Origin: Blakeslea trispora
Taxonomy: Eukaryota > Mucoromycota > Mucoromycetes > Mucorales > Choanephoraceae
Length of the DNA stretch: 64,000 nucleotides
Direction of reading: 5' to 3'
Assembly (NCBI GenBank): GCA_025331445.1
Contig: JAIWNE010000064.1
Coordinates: 62,001 to 126,000, forward strand
How positions within the stretch are numbered: the stretch's first letter is position 1; each line of letters starts with the position of its first letter. The translations under genes and the position numbers were made by a program. Shown piece after piece: positions 31,449 through 42,540 of the stretch. The notes under the pieces were generated by a model. The model was not told the DNA's origin, did not search any database, and saw only the letters and a program-made list of their open reading frames with translations.

Positions 31449-32284
31449 CTTCTTCTGAGATCATTATTGGTGCCTTCAATTCTTGCAAGCTTTTGTATTG
31501 ACTTATGGTCAAGTACCTCTGGTATTCATCAGCGTATTGCTTGTTGTTGAGATTTAGGATATTGGATACACTAAGCCTATTCTATCTCGTTAGTACATAC
31601 TCAGCCATACTTATACAATCATTACTTTAACATACATTTCGACAAGTGATTCAGCGTGTCAAAAGTCATCAAGTACTTGCAAGTCATAACTTGTAAGCAC
31701 TCCTTCAGTGATCTGCCTTCCTTTGATTCTAGTGAAGAGATTTCTTCTAGCACTTGTTTGACACCTTCGAACTCTTCTCCCTTGAACTAACATAGACAAG
31801 ATTTTTTTTTAGCTACCGACACTGTAATGGAAGATAATTCAGAAAAAAGAGAAACCATCCTTACCTTTGCCTCGCACCACCGAAACAATCTTGCACCAAG
31901 GCAATCTACTTCTATTAACTATAAATCGGTGTATAAGCAAAAGAGTTTGTTTGATAGTATGCAGCAACACTTACATTAATCTGGTACAGCTGCTTCCAGA
32001 CTTCATCTTCTACTCTACACAATGCTCTTTCGCTAGCATTGCCGACTTGCTTTTCTTTTCTAAGTGCTTCCTTGTATCGTTTGACCCAAGTTGCTCTTAG
32101 TTTATCCCATGAATTGTATATATTTGTTGATACAATCAAATCTTCATGCTTAGAAACAAATTCTTTTAGGGAGTAATCAACAACAGAATTGTCGCGCAGG
32201 AAGTCAGTGAGTTCTATTAAAAAAGTCAGGACGCTGCAGAGTCATGTCTCATTGTAATTTACCTTTAGAACCAATGTAAAACAT
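31449..32284 (-). pseudogene. 5' half of the PD-(D/E)XK-like gene, copy B (truncated)
   Basis: Contains the start ATG (32284) and exons 1-4 with the same splice sites as copy A. It breaks off in exon 5 shortly after the ISEEE segment. The C-terminal part with the putative nuclease motif is missing, so the copy cannot encode the full protein. Confidence 0.88.
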
Positions 32285-33527
32285 GTATAAATCTTAATGC
32301 AAGTCAATATAGTATAATAGTAATAGTGAGGGGCCAAGAGATGAATCAATAAAATAAAGTAGTAATAGATGAATGGAATGAAAGGAATAAAGCAAACATT
32401 TCATCTTTTTTGGCTGCAAACTTGCGCAGCAACAGCATGAAACAGATATTGACTTGCTAAGTCACAGAACGATTTTCCTATTAGAAATTTTGGCTAAACT
32501 AACTGAATGCCCTAGGTTTTCTATTATGTTGATGTTTGATTATACACTCGTCATATGGTCGATGTTTGTGCTACAATCTGCCAACTTTGTTTTTATTGAT
32601 GTTTCAAACAGTCTGTGTACTGTAAACGATAAAAAGAAGTAGAAGAGATGAAAGAGTAGATATACATTCAGAAAGCTTCACTCCAAAACTTTTTGAATAT
32701 ATCTCTATAGGTTTGCCATTTTACTTTTTTTTTTTTTTTTTTTACTTTAGTTCCGATTTTCTTATAGAATAGAATAAACACATATCATGTTGTCATATTA
32801 AAAAAAAAAGCTTGATAACAATAAATAAGCTTTCATTGCTAATATTACTGAATGGCCTTTTTCACATGCAAAAAGAACATAAAAATATCTTTTAGCTCGA
32901 ATTTCATGTGTATTATAACAATCATATCACTTTTCTAAATTTAGGATTTGTTTGTCTTGCTTATCTTCATCGTATGCCTTGTTGATGAAGGCAAATGAGT
33001 TATATACTGGACTAAAGCTCATCTTTTCCTGATTCATAATACTCGATTTCAAGTCCAACAGGTAAAAGTTTTGATGCAAATAGGGAATGGTACCACAAGT
33101 TTATGCGTTTCATCCAACAATTACTTTTTTGTTTACCTTCATTCACTAGCTGATTTAGAGCTGGTTATCAAAAATAAAGCGATGCATATGCTTGCCATTG
33201 TTCTCTCGTAGCTGTACAGTTTCATACTAAATAGAATCGCGTTTGAGGCAGCATATACTTTTTGCGTTAATCATCAGTATAGATAGTCTTTTCTCAAACA
33301 TTAAATAAAGCAAGAAGTACAAGGGCTTTATCAAACTAAGCTTGATTGAATTGCTAAGTATGGGAAAAAGACGGTTGATAGACTATACGATCTGCATGTG
33401 TAACACACATCTAAAATAAGAGTTTTTACAATACATGGCCTAATTCAGATGGCTTTTTTTTTATTAAAGCTAGGTAGAGTGTTGCATTCCTTTTTTTTTT
33501 TTAGTCTCTTTTGGAGTAACCAGTCAT
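31449..33527 (-). repeat. Repeat copy B: inverted, truncated copy of 7727-9812
   Basis: Runs antiparallel to copy A with near-complete identity. Differences noticed are mainly homopolymer lengths. It stops abruptly inside the fifth exon of the gene (31449) and at the same outer point as copy A (33527). Confidence 0.9.
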
Positions 33528-33754
33528 CTCATATGTAGCCAAGAAATAAAAAGGGAGTAAGGGATAGCGTCTTACAACAAGCGATGTACTGGTTTTTAAC
33601 TTAGATTTCTTCGTTTGTACCAAAATGTTCGGCGTTTGTACAAACAAATTTCGTCGATTGGTCAATTAAATTTCGTTTTTTGACACCATTGATTTCGTTG
33701 AATTTTATATAGGTTAAAAAATGATACATTCTAAGAAATAATCACATAGAATAA

Positions 33755-34299
33755 GAGCAGTTTTGTGATATTTGGAGTATTAGGAAAACTCAATGAGAGG
33801 GAATTCGATTTTTTTCTATTAAAATGAAAGAGAGGGGACTGATTTATCAGGTTTCAAAAGTGATCAGAATCAGATAAAGAATCACTGTTTAATTCAACAA
33901 ATATAGTGTCTATTTATATTATACTAGTCTGTGTCATAGATCATTTATTCCGTTTTGCTTCTAGGTCAAAGTCCATTGCAAAATAAGGTCAAGTCAATTG
34001 TATCATTTACAGGAGATCATACAGGCACCACGTCTTGTATGCTTTACTTGTCTCACTGACAGGTACATTTATTAACATTGTTTTGCCACGTAACTTAATT
34101 CTTTATTTATTTGCTTTTACCAAGTGGATTAATTGTTTGTTATGCTGTGTTGTACACTTGACACAGCAGTATTGATTTGTCTGCGATATTTCTAGTTTAT
34201 TCATTTCAAATTATTCTCTTAATTATACAAAAGTGAGTGGTCTTATGTTAGAAATGCAAATGTTGGCTTCTTCCTTTCCTTAGGATATCTGTCATCAAA
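33755..34299. other. Interior of the Tc1-like element, no gene seen
   Basis: AT-rich with no recognisable frame; probably the non-coding body of the element. Confidence 0.4.
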
Positions 34300-34508
34300 G
34301 AATACCAATGTTGACGAAACGAAGGCTGAAAATGTGATACATGCTCTCTGAGCCACGCTTTATTTTCCTTATATATAAATAATAATAGTAATAAAATCCC
34401 TTTTTCCCTCATATCTTCTAAGCTAGCAATAAATTTTCAATTTTTTTTTTCGAGGGATGGGAAATGATAAGAAATATATATGATATATGATAATAAGAAA
34501 TCAAATGG

Positions 34509-35675
34509 TCAACCGAAAAATCGGTACCAGGGTCGGGCATGTATCACATTTTCTGCCTTCGTTTCGTCAACATTGGTATTCGTTGTCGTACCTAAACTAA
34601 TTCCAGTTGACTCCACTTCGGCATCCAATGTGATACGCTTTTCCGGACTAGAAAAAATTGAATTGGTAATTGCAGTACTAGAGGATGTCTGCGACGATGG
34701 TTTGTAGTAAAAATTTTCAAAAGTATTTGAGTTTAAGCTCCAATTAGCATGCTTTTTGACCTCTTGAATTGAGTGACCCAACTCGACTGCCTTCGTGCTC
34801 GAAGCTGCACTGACTGAATGTGCTTGATAATCTTTAGTATTGATACCTGCCTTTCCCAAGGCTTCCTTCACCCAGTTTGCTACTGTGGTAGGGCGGACAG
34901 ACATAGGGAGCTTTTCCGGTGAGTCGATATAGGCTAAGAACAAGGTATGGTCGTCAGGCATACCTTCCCTAAGGTGAGCTGTCTTTGTAACGAATGAATA
35001 GGTGGTCCTGACTGGGCAGAGGTCGTCATCTTCAATCGTACCTAATGTCATGGATTTGACTTGGCTTTCTTTAGGCGTTCGCGCATGGATCCGAATGCTT
35101 GAAGCTAATCCATCTCTTTTCAACACAATGTCCCTGTATTGGAGTCGCCCAATATCAGACCTTGGACGCCACATGGTTGAGATGCATAGTAGGAGAACAG
35201 TCTTCAATTGTAGTTGGTCTAATGTGAGAGTGCTGGTGGGTGACAAGTGCTGCTTGATATAACTGACCAGGATACTTATATCCCAGTTTGTAGATTGTTA
35301 CTCTGTAGGAATTTTGACTTCAGAATTTCGTTTTGCGGCAAAGAAATCTTTAATTAATGATTGTTCTGCAATAGGTGGTTTGTCGCTATGGATAACTGAA
35401 AAAACTGAGGCGATGGAAGAACGCAGTGTATTTAAATGGGTACTACTGAAGGCTTTGTTATCTCGCAGGAATTGAAGGATTGTCTTTACATCATAATTCA
35501 ACGGGTCACATGGCGGATGTTGTTGTTTGCACCACAAATTCCAGTGTCGCCATCCATTGTCATATGCCTTGTGTGTTGACTGTCTTGTTTTTTGAGTTAA
35601 ATATTGAATGGTGTCCTCTGCTATACCATCTTGTGCCCGATAGTGGTTGATAATCTCCAAGCGGCTAGACACCAT
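34509..35675 (-). pseudogene. DIRS 2 tyrosine recombinase, one in-frame stop
   Basis: From ATG 35675 the frame runs through STHKAYDNGWRHWNLWC to KRNSEVKIPTE. It meets TAA at 35298-35300, then continues in the same phase (NWDISILVSYIK, MWRPRSDIG, QAHSVSAASS, HANWSLN, FENFYYKP) to 34509. A single nonsense codon therefore breaks the protein. The HxxR box reads HSVS, so the Arg is also lost. The upstream frame is open to 36119 in overlap with RT. Confidence 0.85.
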
Positions 35676-37951
35676 CTCCGATTGATCTTCCAAACCAGTG
35701 GACGCTGAATGTGTCTCATGCGCAGAATCATGGGGAACCAGAACTGACTGGGCCACCATGGAGTGATCAGAACTGCTTGTTTCAATCTCTGTTCTTGTAT
35801 TTTCTTCAACACCTGCGGAATCAACTTCCAAGGAGGGTACAGATACATCCCCTTCTTCAACCATGTCTGTTGCATGGCATCTATTGCGGATGCTGCTGGA
35901 TCCGGAGATAGGGACCAGTACATGGGCAGTTGGTGATTGTGGCGCGCTGCAAATGCGTCGATTTTCAGCGGCCCCCATTGGTGTTGTATGTGCTGGAACA
36001 TTTTCCTGGGAATTGTCGATTCGTACAACGGTAGTGGTTGTCTGCTCAATCTGTCTGCTTGGGTGTTCAAAATCCCTGGAATATGTTGATATATTACTTT
36101 GATGTTGTGGGTGGTGCATAGGTCCTGTATCTGTATGGCCAATTCCTGCAATAATATCGACGTCGTGCCTCCCGATTTTGTTGTATATTTTAGAGCTGTT
36201 TTGTTGTCCGAATATATTTTGATAGTTGAGTCTTCACATCTTTTGGCGTGGTGCTGGATCGCCAATAGTATCGTCTTCAGTTCTCGTACGTTTATGGACT
36301 GTTGTTGTTCCTCTTGGCTCCAAAATCCTGAAGCTTTTATCAGATTCGAGCTGACTCCCCATCCACTGTTTGAAGCATCTACGTGAATGATTGTGCTCGG
36401 GTTGGCTGTCGGAATCTTCTGGATTGGTAACCCATTCTTCTGTGTTATAAACGTCTCCCACCAACGTAATTCTTGAATGCTGGTATTTGACAAGTTGCAA
36501 ATTGCTTCCCAATTCTGATGGGTCATATGCAGCGTCTTGGAGAGATCTCTCTGCAAGTACCTGATGTGTAGGAGAGCTTCTCCCACTGCTGGTATCATGG
36601 CGGTCATTTTTCCCAATAGACCTGCTATCCATCTGCAAGACCTCTTTGGAGAACTGAACACCTGTCTGATTCTCTTCAACAGATTTGTAATCTTCAACAT
36701 GGGTACTGAAATGATCATGTTCTTGCTGTTGAATAGGAATCCCAGAAATTCCTGTGTCTTTGATGGTAGGAGAATGCTCTTTTTGTAATTGATGATAAAC
36801 CCCAATTTCTCTAAATGATGTCTCACCTTCGTTGTCAAAAGATCCATTTCTTGTTTTGTCTTGGCTAGCAGACAAATGTCGTCCAGGTAGTATATGATCC
36901 GAATACCCTCTTTCCTCAGCGGTTCTATGGCGTATTTCATTACCTTCGAGAAAACTCTTGGTGCTACGCTCAACCCAAAGGCTAGGGACCTGTACCTGTA
37001 TACCACTCCCTCGTTTTCGAAGCTGAGAAAATCTTTGGAGTCTTCGTGTATGGGAACCACGACATACGCATCTTTTAAATCGATTTTGCATATGTAATCG
37101 TCCTTTTCGATCAGTTCTCTATTTTGAGAGTTGTGGGACAAGCTGTTGTTGTGGAAGGATGGGGCCCCACGTCCCCGTCCTCCAAAGTAGTTTTTTGCTC
37201 CACCTCGCCCAGAGTAACCACGTCCTCCTCTGTTGTTATTCCAATAAGACTGAGTTGAATATCCTCCTCGACCCCTTCCATTGGAAGGTTGGGAGGTTGC
37301 TGCTCGAAGCACTCGTTGTTGGTAGTTCGCTTCGTTGTACATGGTAACAAATTCTTCACTAAAGGCTTCTCTTTTATTACCTGACTCTTTTGTTTCCAAA
37401 TGCTTGAGACTTGGGGGTAGTTTGAGTGCTCTAATCGCATAGTCTTTTGCATCTTCATCATGTTGTTTCCCTTGAATCCATGCATGAGTTGCCAGTCGTT
37501 TGGCGCTGTCAATGGTCTCTTCCAAAAGTTGATAGGCTTCGTCGGCTGAGATCTCTCCTGCTTGGATAGTGCAGAGTTGCTCATAAATTTCAGTGGCTGC
37601 TCGTCCATGCAGTCTACTAACTTCTGCTCCTTTGTAGTGAGCGTTAACGACCTGAGTCGTGTCAACAGTGTATTGCTTAAGTTTTGGGATGAAGGACCGG
37701 TTGATTTCTTCGGCCACAGTCCATTCCTCATGGTGATATTTTGTGATTTCTCGTTTGTAGCGTTTGAAATTATCTTGATGTTGTTGCTTCGTAAACTGTT
37801 CCAAAGTGGACGTGATCCCCAATGGTAGCTCTCGTTCTTCTCTGGATTTTTGAGTGTCAGCTTGCTCTGCCGTTTTGACTCGTCGAAGTAATTCAATGAC
37901 CTCTTCCTCGGTATATGTTCTTCGTTCATTATTAGTAGTTGTATCAGTCAT
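35621..37951 (-). CDS. DIRS 2 Gag-RT/RNase H fusion by internal deletion
   Basis: A 776-residue frame. Residues 1 to about 270 are Gag (TEEEVIELLRRVKTAEQ, then an Arg/Gly-rich part). Near residue 285 it passes straight into RT at RELIEKDDYICKIDLKDAY. About 200 residues present in DIRS 1 (end of gag, start of RT with GGRLKAF) are missing. YYLDDICLL and RNase H VDASNSGWG, SINVRELKTIL and DRLSRQ remain. The deletion restored a single frame by chance. The RT lacks its N-terminal fingers and is unlikely to work. Confidence 0.88.
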   Translation of the reverse strand: MTDTTTNNERRTYTEEEVIELLRRVKTAEQADTQKSREERELPLGITSTLEQFTKQQHQDNFKRYKREITKYHHEEWTVAEEINRSFIPKLKQYTVDTTQVVNAHYKGAEVSRLHGRAATEIYEQLCTIQAGEISADEAYQLLEETIDSAKRLATHAWIQGKQHDEDAKDYAIRALKLPPSLKHLETKESGNKREAFSEEFVTMYNEANYQQRVLRAATSQPSNGRGRGGYSTQSYWNNNRGGRGYSGRGGAKNYFGGRGRGAPSFHNNSLSHNSQNRELIEKDDYICKIDLKDAYVVVPIHEDSKDFLSFENEGVVYRYRSLAFGLSVAPRVFSKVMKYAIEPLRKEGIRIIYYLDDICLLAKTKQEMDLLTTKVRHHLEKLGFIINYKKSILLPSKTQEFLGFLFNSKNMIISVPMLKITNLLKRIRQVFSSPKRSCRWIAGLLGKMTAMIPAVGEALLHIRYLQRDLSKTLHMTHQNWEAICNLSNTSIQELRWWETFITQKNGLPIQKIPTANPSTIIHVDASNSGWGVSSNLIKASGFWSQEEQQQSINVRELKTILLAIQHHAKRCEDSTIKIYSDNKTALKYTTKSGGTTSILLQELAIQIQDLCTTHNIKVIYQHIPGILNTQADRLSRQPLPLYESTIPRKMFQHIQHQWGPLKIDAFAARHNHQLPMYWSLSPDPAASAIDAMQQTWLKKGMYLYPPWKLIPQVLKKIQEQRLKQAVLITPWWPSQFWFPMILRMRHIQRPLVWKINRRWCLAAWRLSTTIGHKMV

Positions 37952-38203
37952 AGGATTTCCACGATGCGCGGCTTAGAAAGATATGAGGGAAAAAGGGATT
38001 TTATTACTATTATTATTTATATATAAGGAAAATAAAGCGTGGCTCAGAGAGCATGTATCGCATTGGAAGCCGAAGTGGAGTCAACTGGAATTAGTTTAGG
38101 TACGACAACAAATGACATTATTATTCTATGTGATTATTTCTTAAAATCTATCATTTTTTAACCTATATAAAATTCAACGAAATCAATGGTGTCAAACGAC
38201 GAA

Positions 38204-38407
38204 ATTAAATATTAGATACGAAGACAAGATGTGTACTAGTATGAGTCCCACCCTTACCCGCCCATGACCAAACTCAATAAGATCAATGAATCATAAATAC
38301 TTTAGATAATCCAAGATTTTATACAATAATTTTTTTCGATATAAATAAAAGAAGATTAGAGCATTCTCATACTAGTACACATCTTGTCTTCGTATCTAAC
38401 ATTTAAT
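38204..38407. mobile_element. Foldback MITE, 42-bp inverted arms
   Basis: Arms 38204-38245 and 38366-38407 are complementary with one mismatch (inner 34 bases perfect, ACAAGATGTGTACTAGTATG at the core). The 120-base centre is AT-rich. It cuts the right arm of the Tc1-like element. No coding. Confidence 0.85.
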
Positions 38408-38997
38408 AATGCCTACTTTTTCTAATTCTCGAGTATATTAAAGTCCCAAAGAAAAAGAAAGATTAGAACATAATAGCTTGGTCATTTATAGTTATGATTT
38501 TGGTGGTACCAGAGTTAAATCTAGGTACACAACGTTTGCCACCTTTCAACAGGTTTTATACGGCACCTCCAATAGTACAAAAAATATGATAAAATTTCAA
38601 TTTTCCTTCCAAAATTCAAATTACCATCATCATTGGTTTTGACCTACCAAGCACCATTAGACTACTACCAAATGTTTTGAAATGCTCAAAGATCCATTAG
38701 GAATTTCCTGGATTTACTTTTGGACTTTTTATTGCTTTTAAAAGCATACACATAATTGAATTAGTAGTCAACTAATATCTAGTTAGGCCCACATCTGTGA
38801 GGAAGGAAAATTTTATCTTATTTTTTGTAGCCCCACTGTACGCTTACTATGCTTCACTTTTTTTTTATCTTGTTCAAAAGCATCAGTTATTTCAAAAAAA
38901 AATAACTTGAAAAGCTAAGGCCAAAACACAAAAGTCATTTCTACTTGAGTCGATGCAGCTTATTCAGTCTCTAATAAACCGCTCTAAACATTAGAGA
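38408..38997. other. Gap, no gene seen
   Basis: AT-rich with poly-T tracts near 38857-38870; no family signal in any frame. Confidence 0.45.
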
Positions 38998-39058
38998 TAC
39001 TGGTCTTTACCTTGAAAATTAGTGTGCAGGTGCGCAATTTTCAAGGTAAAAACCAGTA
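38998..39058. repeat. 61-bp palindrome with TACTGG ends
   Basis: Arms of 23 bases (outer TACTGG, inner CCTTGAAAATT and its complement, one mismatch) around a 15-base loop. The outer TACTGG-TTTTTA type is that of the Tc1 elements here. One arm also occurs at 13747-13767. Confidence 0.8.
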
Positions 39059-39249
39059 TATTCAAAAAGTTTCACCCTGAAATTTATCTGTGATTGATAA
39101 GAAATAAACTTGCATGAATCAGGATGTCATGATTAGAAAGCTCTTCCCCCCCCCCAAGCATACTACGATATCCTGATTCATGCAAGTCTATTTCCTGCAG
39201 AATCGCTATCAATCACAGATAAATTTTAGGGTGAAACTTTTTGAATATA
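39057..39249. mobile_element. 193-bp hairpin MITE
   Basis: Two arms of about 70 bases (outer TATATTCAAAAAGTTTCACC, inner CTTGCATGAATCAGGAT and its complement) flank a short centre with a C run. The outer GTTTCACCC motif is shared with the small element at 13787-14454. It shares the TA base pair with the preceding palindrome. Confidence 0.85.
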
Positions 39250-39414
39250 TTTCCATCTTTATTACAAAATCATGACACTTGTCGACAATATTAGAGCTAT
39301 ATTTTATTCAACAAAATTTATAAATACAAGAAGATACATGAATAAAGGTAATCCAATTTTCCTATTACCATTTTTTTTTATCTTTTACTTACTTCATACT
39401 CAGAATAACGTCAC

Positions 39415-41497
39415 AGCAAGTCAATATCTGTTTCATGCAGTTGCTGCAGCCAAAAAAGATGAAATGTTTGCTTTATTCCTTTCATTCCATTCATCTATTA
39501 CTACTTTATTTTATTGATTCATCTCTTGGCCCCTCACTATTACTATTATACTATATTGACTTGCATTAAGATTTATACATGTTTTACATTGGTTCTAAAG
39601 GTAAATTACAATGAGACATGACTCTGCAGCGTCCTGACTTTTTTAATAGAACTCACTGACTTCCTGCGCGACAATTCTGTTGTTGATTACTCCCTAAAAG
39701 AATTTGTTTCTAAGCATGAAGATTTGATTGTATCAACAAATATATACAATTCATGGGATAAACTAAGAGCAACTTGGGTCAAACGATACAAGGAAGCACT
39801 TAGAAAAGAAAAGCAAGTCGGCAATGCTAGCGAAAGAGCATTGTGTAGAGTAGAAGATGAAGTCTGGAAGCAGCTGTACCAGATTAATGTAAGTGTTGCT
39901 GCATACTATCAAACAAACTCTTTTGCTTATACACCGATTTATAGTTAATAGAAGTAGATTGCCTTGGTGCAAGATTGTTTCGGTGGTGCGAGGCAAAGGT
40001 AAGGATGGTTTCTCTTTTTTCTGAATTATCTTCCATTACAGTGTCGGTAGCTAAAAAAAAATCTTGTCTATGTTAGTTCAAGGGAGAAGAGTTCGAAGGT
40101 GTCAAACAAGTGCTAGAAGAAATCTCTTCACTAGAATCAAAGGAAGGCAGATCACTGAAGGAGTGCTTACAAGTTATGACTTGCAAGTACTTGATGACTT
40201 TTGACACGCTGAATCACTTGTCAAAATGTGTGCTAAAGTAATGATTGTATAAGTATGGCTGAATATGTACTAACGAGATAGAATAGGCTTAGTGTATCCA
40301 ATGTCCTAAATCTCAACAACAAGCAATACGCTGATGAATACCAAAGGTATTTGACCATAAGTCAATACAAAAGCTTGCAAGAATTGAAGGCACCAATAAT
40401 GATCTCAGAAGAAGAAAGTGTCGAGATCAAGAACTTGTTTAAGGAATGCAAGGAGGTAAAATACACCCAAACACATAAAAAAAAGGTAGATTATCTTACT
40501 CGCTATGGTTTGTCTGCTAGACATTGTTTGATGATGCCGGCTTCGTTGACTGTGCTATTGCCAAAGGTAAAAGACAGCAGATTGGTGCAATTTGCACTAT
40601 GATGTAAGTGGGCACAAAACCAGTTAGCAGGATAGCATGGCTGACATAAAGCAATAGGAAAAACAAGTTTGATGAATGGGCAACCAGCAATGATAGCGAT
40701 GACGAAGACGAAGACGATAGTGGCGATGACAGCGACAAGAAGAAGAAAGAAAGAAGCAGAAAAAGGCAAAGGGTCATGGATGTTGATGAGTCCGACATCG
40801 TGTATGTCTTGAAGGAGATGTTGAATGCTATCTTTGTTGATACATTCATGCGCTGGAAGAGTGGAGAGAGAACCACTGACGCCACAAAAAGGTCAAAAAA
40901 AACTAATACTTCAGCAGCCAGCACCAACCTCACCGCCATCAAGAACTTGATGGGCCGAAGAAGCGATTTGGTTGCTTATAACAACAAGAAGATACCTGTT
41001 TGTCTGTGTGAGGTGAAAGATGGCCTTTCCGATTCTGCAACAACTCACCAGGAATCGAAGAGCATTCGATGCTCAAAGTCTCTCCAGCTGTACAACAAAG
41101 TCATGAACGGTCCAGAGAGCATTTGGTCTTTAGACCTGAACGGTAAGCCTACAGAAAGAAAGGAAAAGAAAGACACAGTTGTGTAACAAGGTAAAAATCG
41201 ATAGGACAAGAAGGCTACTTGTACTACTTGACAAGACATGAAGACATTGATGTTGTACTTCCCGGAAAGAGGCTGTTTGTGCCATTTTGTGTAGAAGAAG
41301 TAGACAGTTTAGAAGATACGATCGAAGCACTGTATGAGTTGAGGGTAACGCAAATCAAGCTAAAGATTAGCCGTAAAATGGAAAGAAGCAAAACTAATGC
41401 ATAACAAATAGAACTGCTTAAAGGAATACAGTGAGGCGCTGCGTGAAGAATACTTGGGCGAGACCTCTACAGGACAGGCATATCTCATACCATAGAA
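39415..41497 (+). repeat. Repeat copy C: direct copy of 8796-10890
   Basis: From 39415 to about 41475 the sequence equals copy A apart from a 10-base deletion and one substitution near 39438. It then diverges over the last 20 bases. The constant offset of 30609 holds through the whole gene, introns included. That argues for DNA-level duplication, not retroposition. Confidence 0.93.
39579..41495 (+). CDS. Unknown nine-exon gene with PD-(D/E)XK nuclease-like motif, copy C
   Basis: Exon structure as in copy A shifted by 30609; exon 1 starts at ATG 39579 and the stop is at 41493-41495. The protein is the same 478 residues except for the last few, which read GQAYLIP instead of GQTYHTP. D346, E361 and K363 of the putative nuclease motif are kept. 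Only about 160 bases upstream of the ATG are shared with copy A, so the two copies have different distal promoters. No terminal repeats were seen at the copy borders. Confidence 0.75.
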
Positions 41498-42540
41498 ATA
41501 AAGCATAAACAAAGTGCTGATTTTTGCAAGAGAAAATTCTGAGACTCTAGTTCGGTAGATTCCTTTTTGGCTATTGTTGTGAAAATAAAATTTGATGCAT
41601 AGTATTCTTCCACTGCCAGCTATAAATAAAACATGTTCTATTTATTGACATTACTGATGTCTGCATTAGTGCTTGATTGATTTTACAGCATAAACGATAA
41701 TGGTAAAAGAGAAAAAATGCCTATGTGTCTTGACCTTCTATCCTGTCTCAGTTGTATCAGCCACCTTTTCAAGTTACATTGATTCGAACCATTGTCGAAT
41801 TTAGCAGGCAGACAGAGATGGTAGGACAACGATCAGTGCCCAATTCTCTCAAGATTTTGGTCACCTTGGACTAAATTGTAGGCTTGACAAAACGCGATCA
41901 GGAATCCTGACATAAACACCTTGTACTAACCTTTTTTTTTTTCATTGCCTCTTTTTATTTTCTCTTAAATCGATTAAGCTATCAGTTGCACTTTCTATGT
42001 CATATTGATCTCTTTTGATAAAGAACAATCTACTTACGACTGTCTGACGTATCATTGCTTAGATTACTACCATCCACAGCACTTGTTTATCTGGCAGAGA
42101 AGAGATGTGCTGGGTGTAGAAAGGGTGTGTTGCTTCTGTTGTAGTTGCATTGAATGCGATAAATACTCTCATCCACGCAGGAGCTATGCCTCATCTGTTG
42201 CAATACGTTTGCCTTCCGCAAAAAACGCTTCTTCTTTCTCTTCTCTCATTTGTTTTTTTTTCTTCTGACAAGATTGAGTGTAATCTTACTTTCTATTTCC
42301 TTGTTTTCATATTTGTGCTACTGCAATAAAAAAGAAGAAGGTTTATTTGTACATATGTTTATATCACTATCGTTGTTTACTTATTCTCAATTACTTTTTG
42401 ATTACAACAGCGTTGGTTTTCTATATGTAAGGTATAAAATAAATATGATACACAACAAAAAGGAAAACGAACAGTGAAGGGATCTAAAGCAATCGAAGGT
42501 ATACTTGACAGACTTATGGTTATTCTGGTTTGTTCTGTAT
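41498..42540. other. Gap, no gene seen
   Basis: AT-rich; no conserved frame. It includes the 3' flank of the secreted Cys-rich protein gene. Confidence 0.45.

Larger units (their letters stand above)
34300..38110 (-). mobile_element. DIRS retrotransposon 2, damaged relative of DIRS 1
   Basis: Same layout as DIRS 1: left outer end and inverted repeat near 34300-34420, internal complementary region 34541-34635, and right inverted repeat plus outer end 37975-38110. The halves of the complementary region differ at several bases from the ends they copy, so the copy is older than DIRS 1. Gag and RT are fused by a deletion, and the recombinase has one stop. Confidence 0.88.
33587..38210. mobile_element. 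Tc1-like inverted-repeat element split by a DIRS insertion
   Basis: The left end begins TACTGGTTTTTAACTTAG (33587), the same outer motif as Tc1 element 1, and its inner part reaches 33754. The matching inverted arm is at 38121-38210, with a few substitutions, and lacks the outermost 80 or so bases. Between them lie about 545 bases of unknown sequence (33755-34299) and the DIRS copy at 34300-38110. No transposase remains, so it was a non-autonomous element before the DIRS landed. Confidence 0.75.

Noticed and set aside
41761..41830. Possible tRNA because of a TTCGAA-type loop on the minus strand
   Set aside because: No D-arm, anticodon stem or acceptor pairing could be drawn around it.
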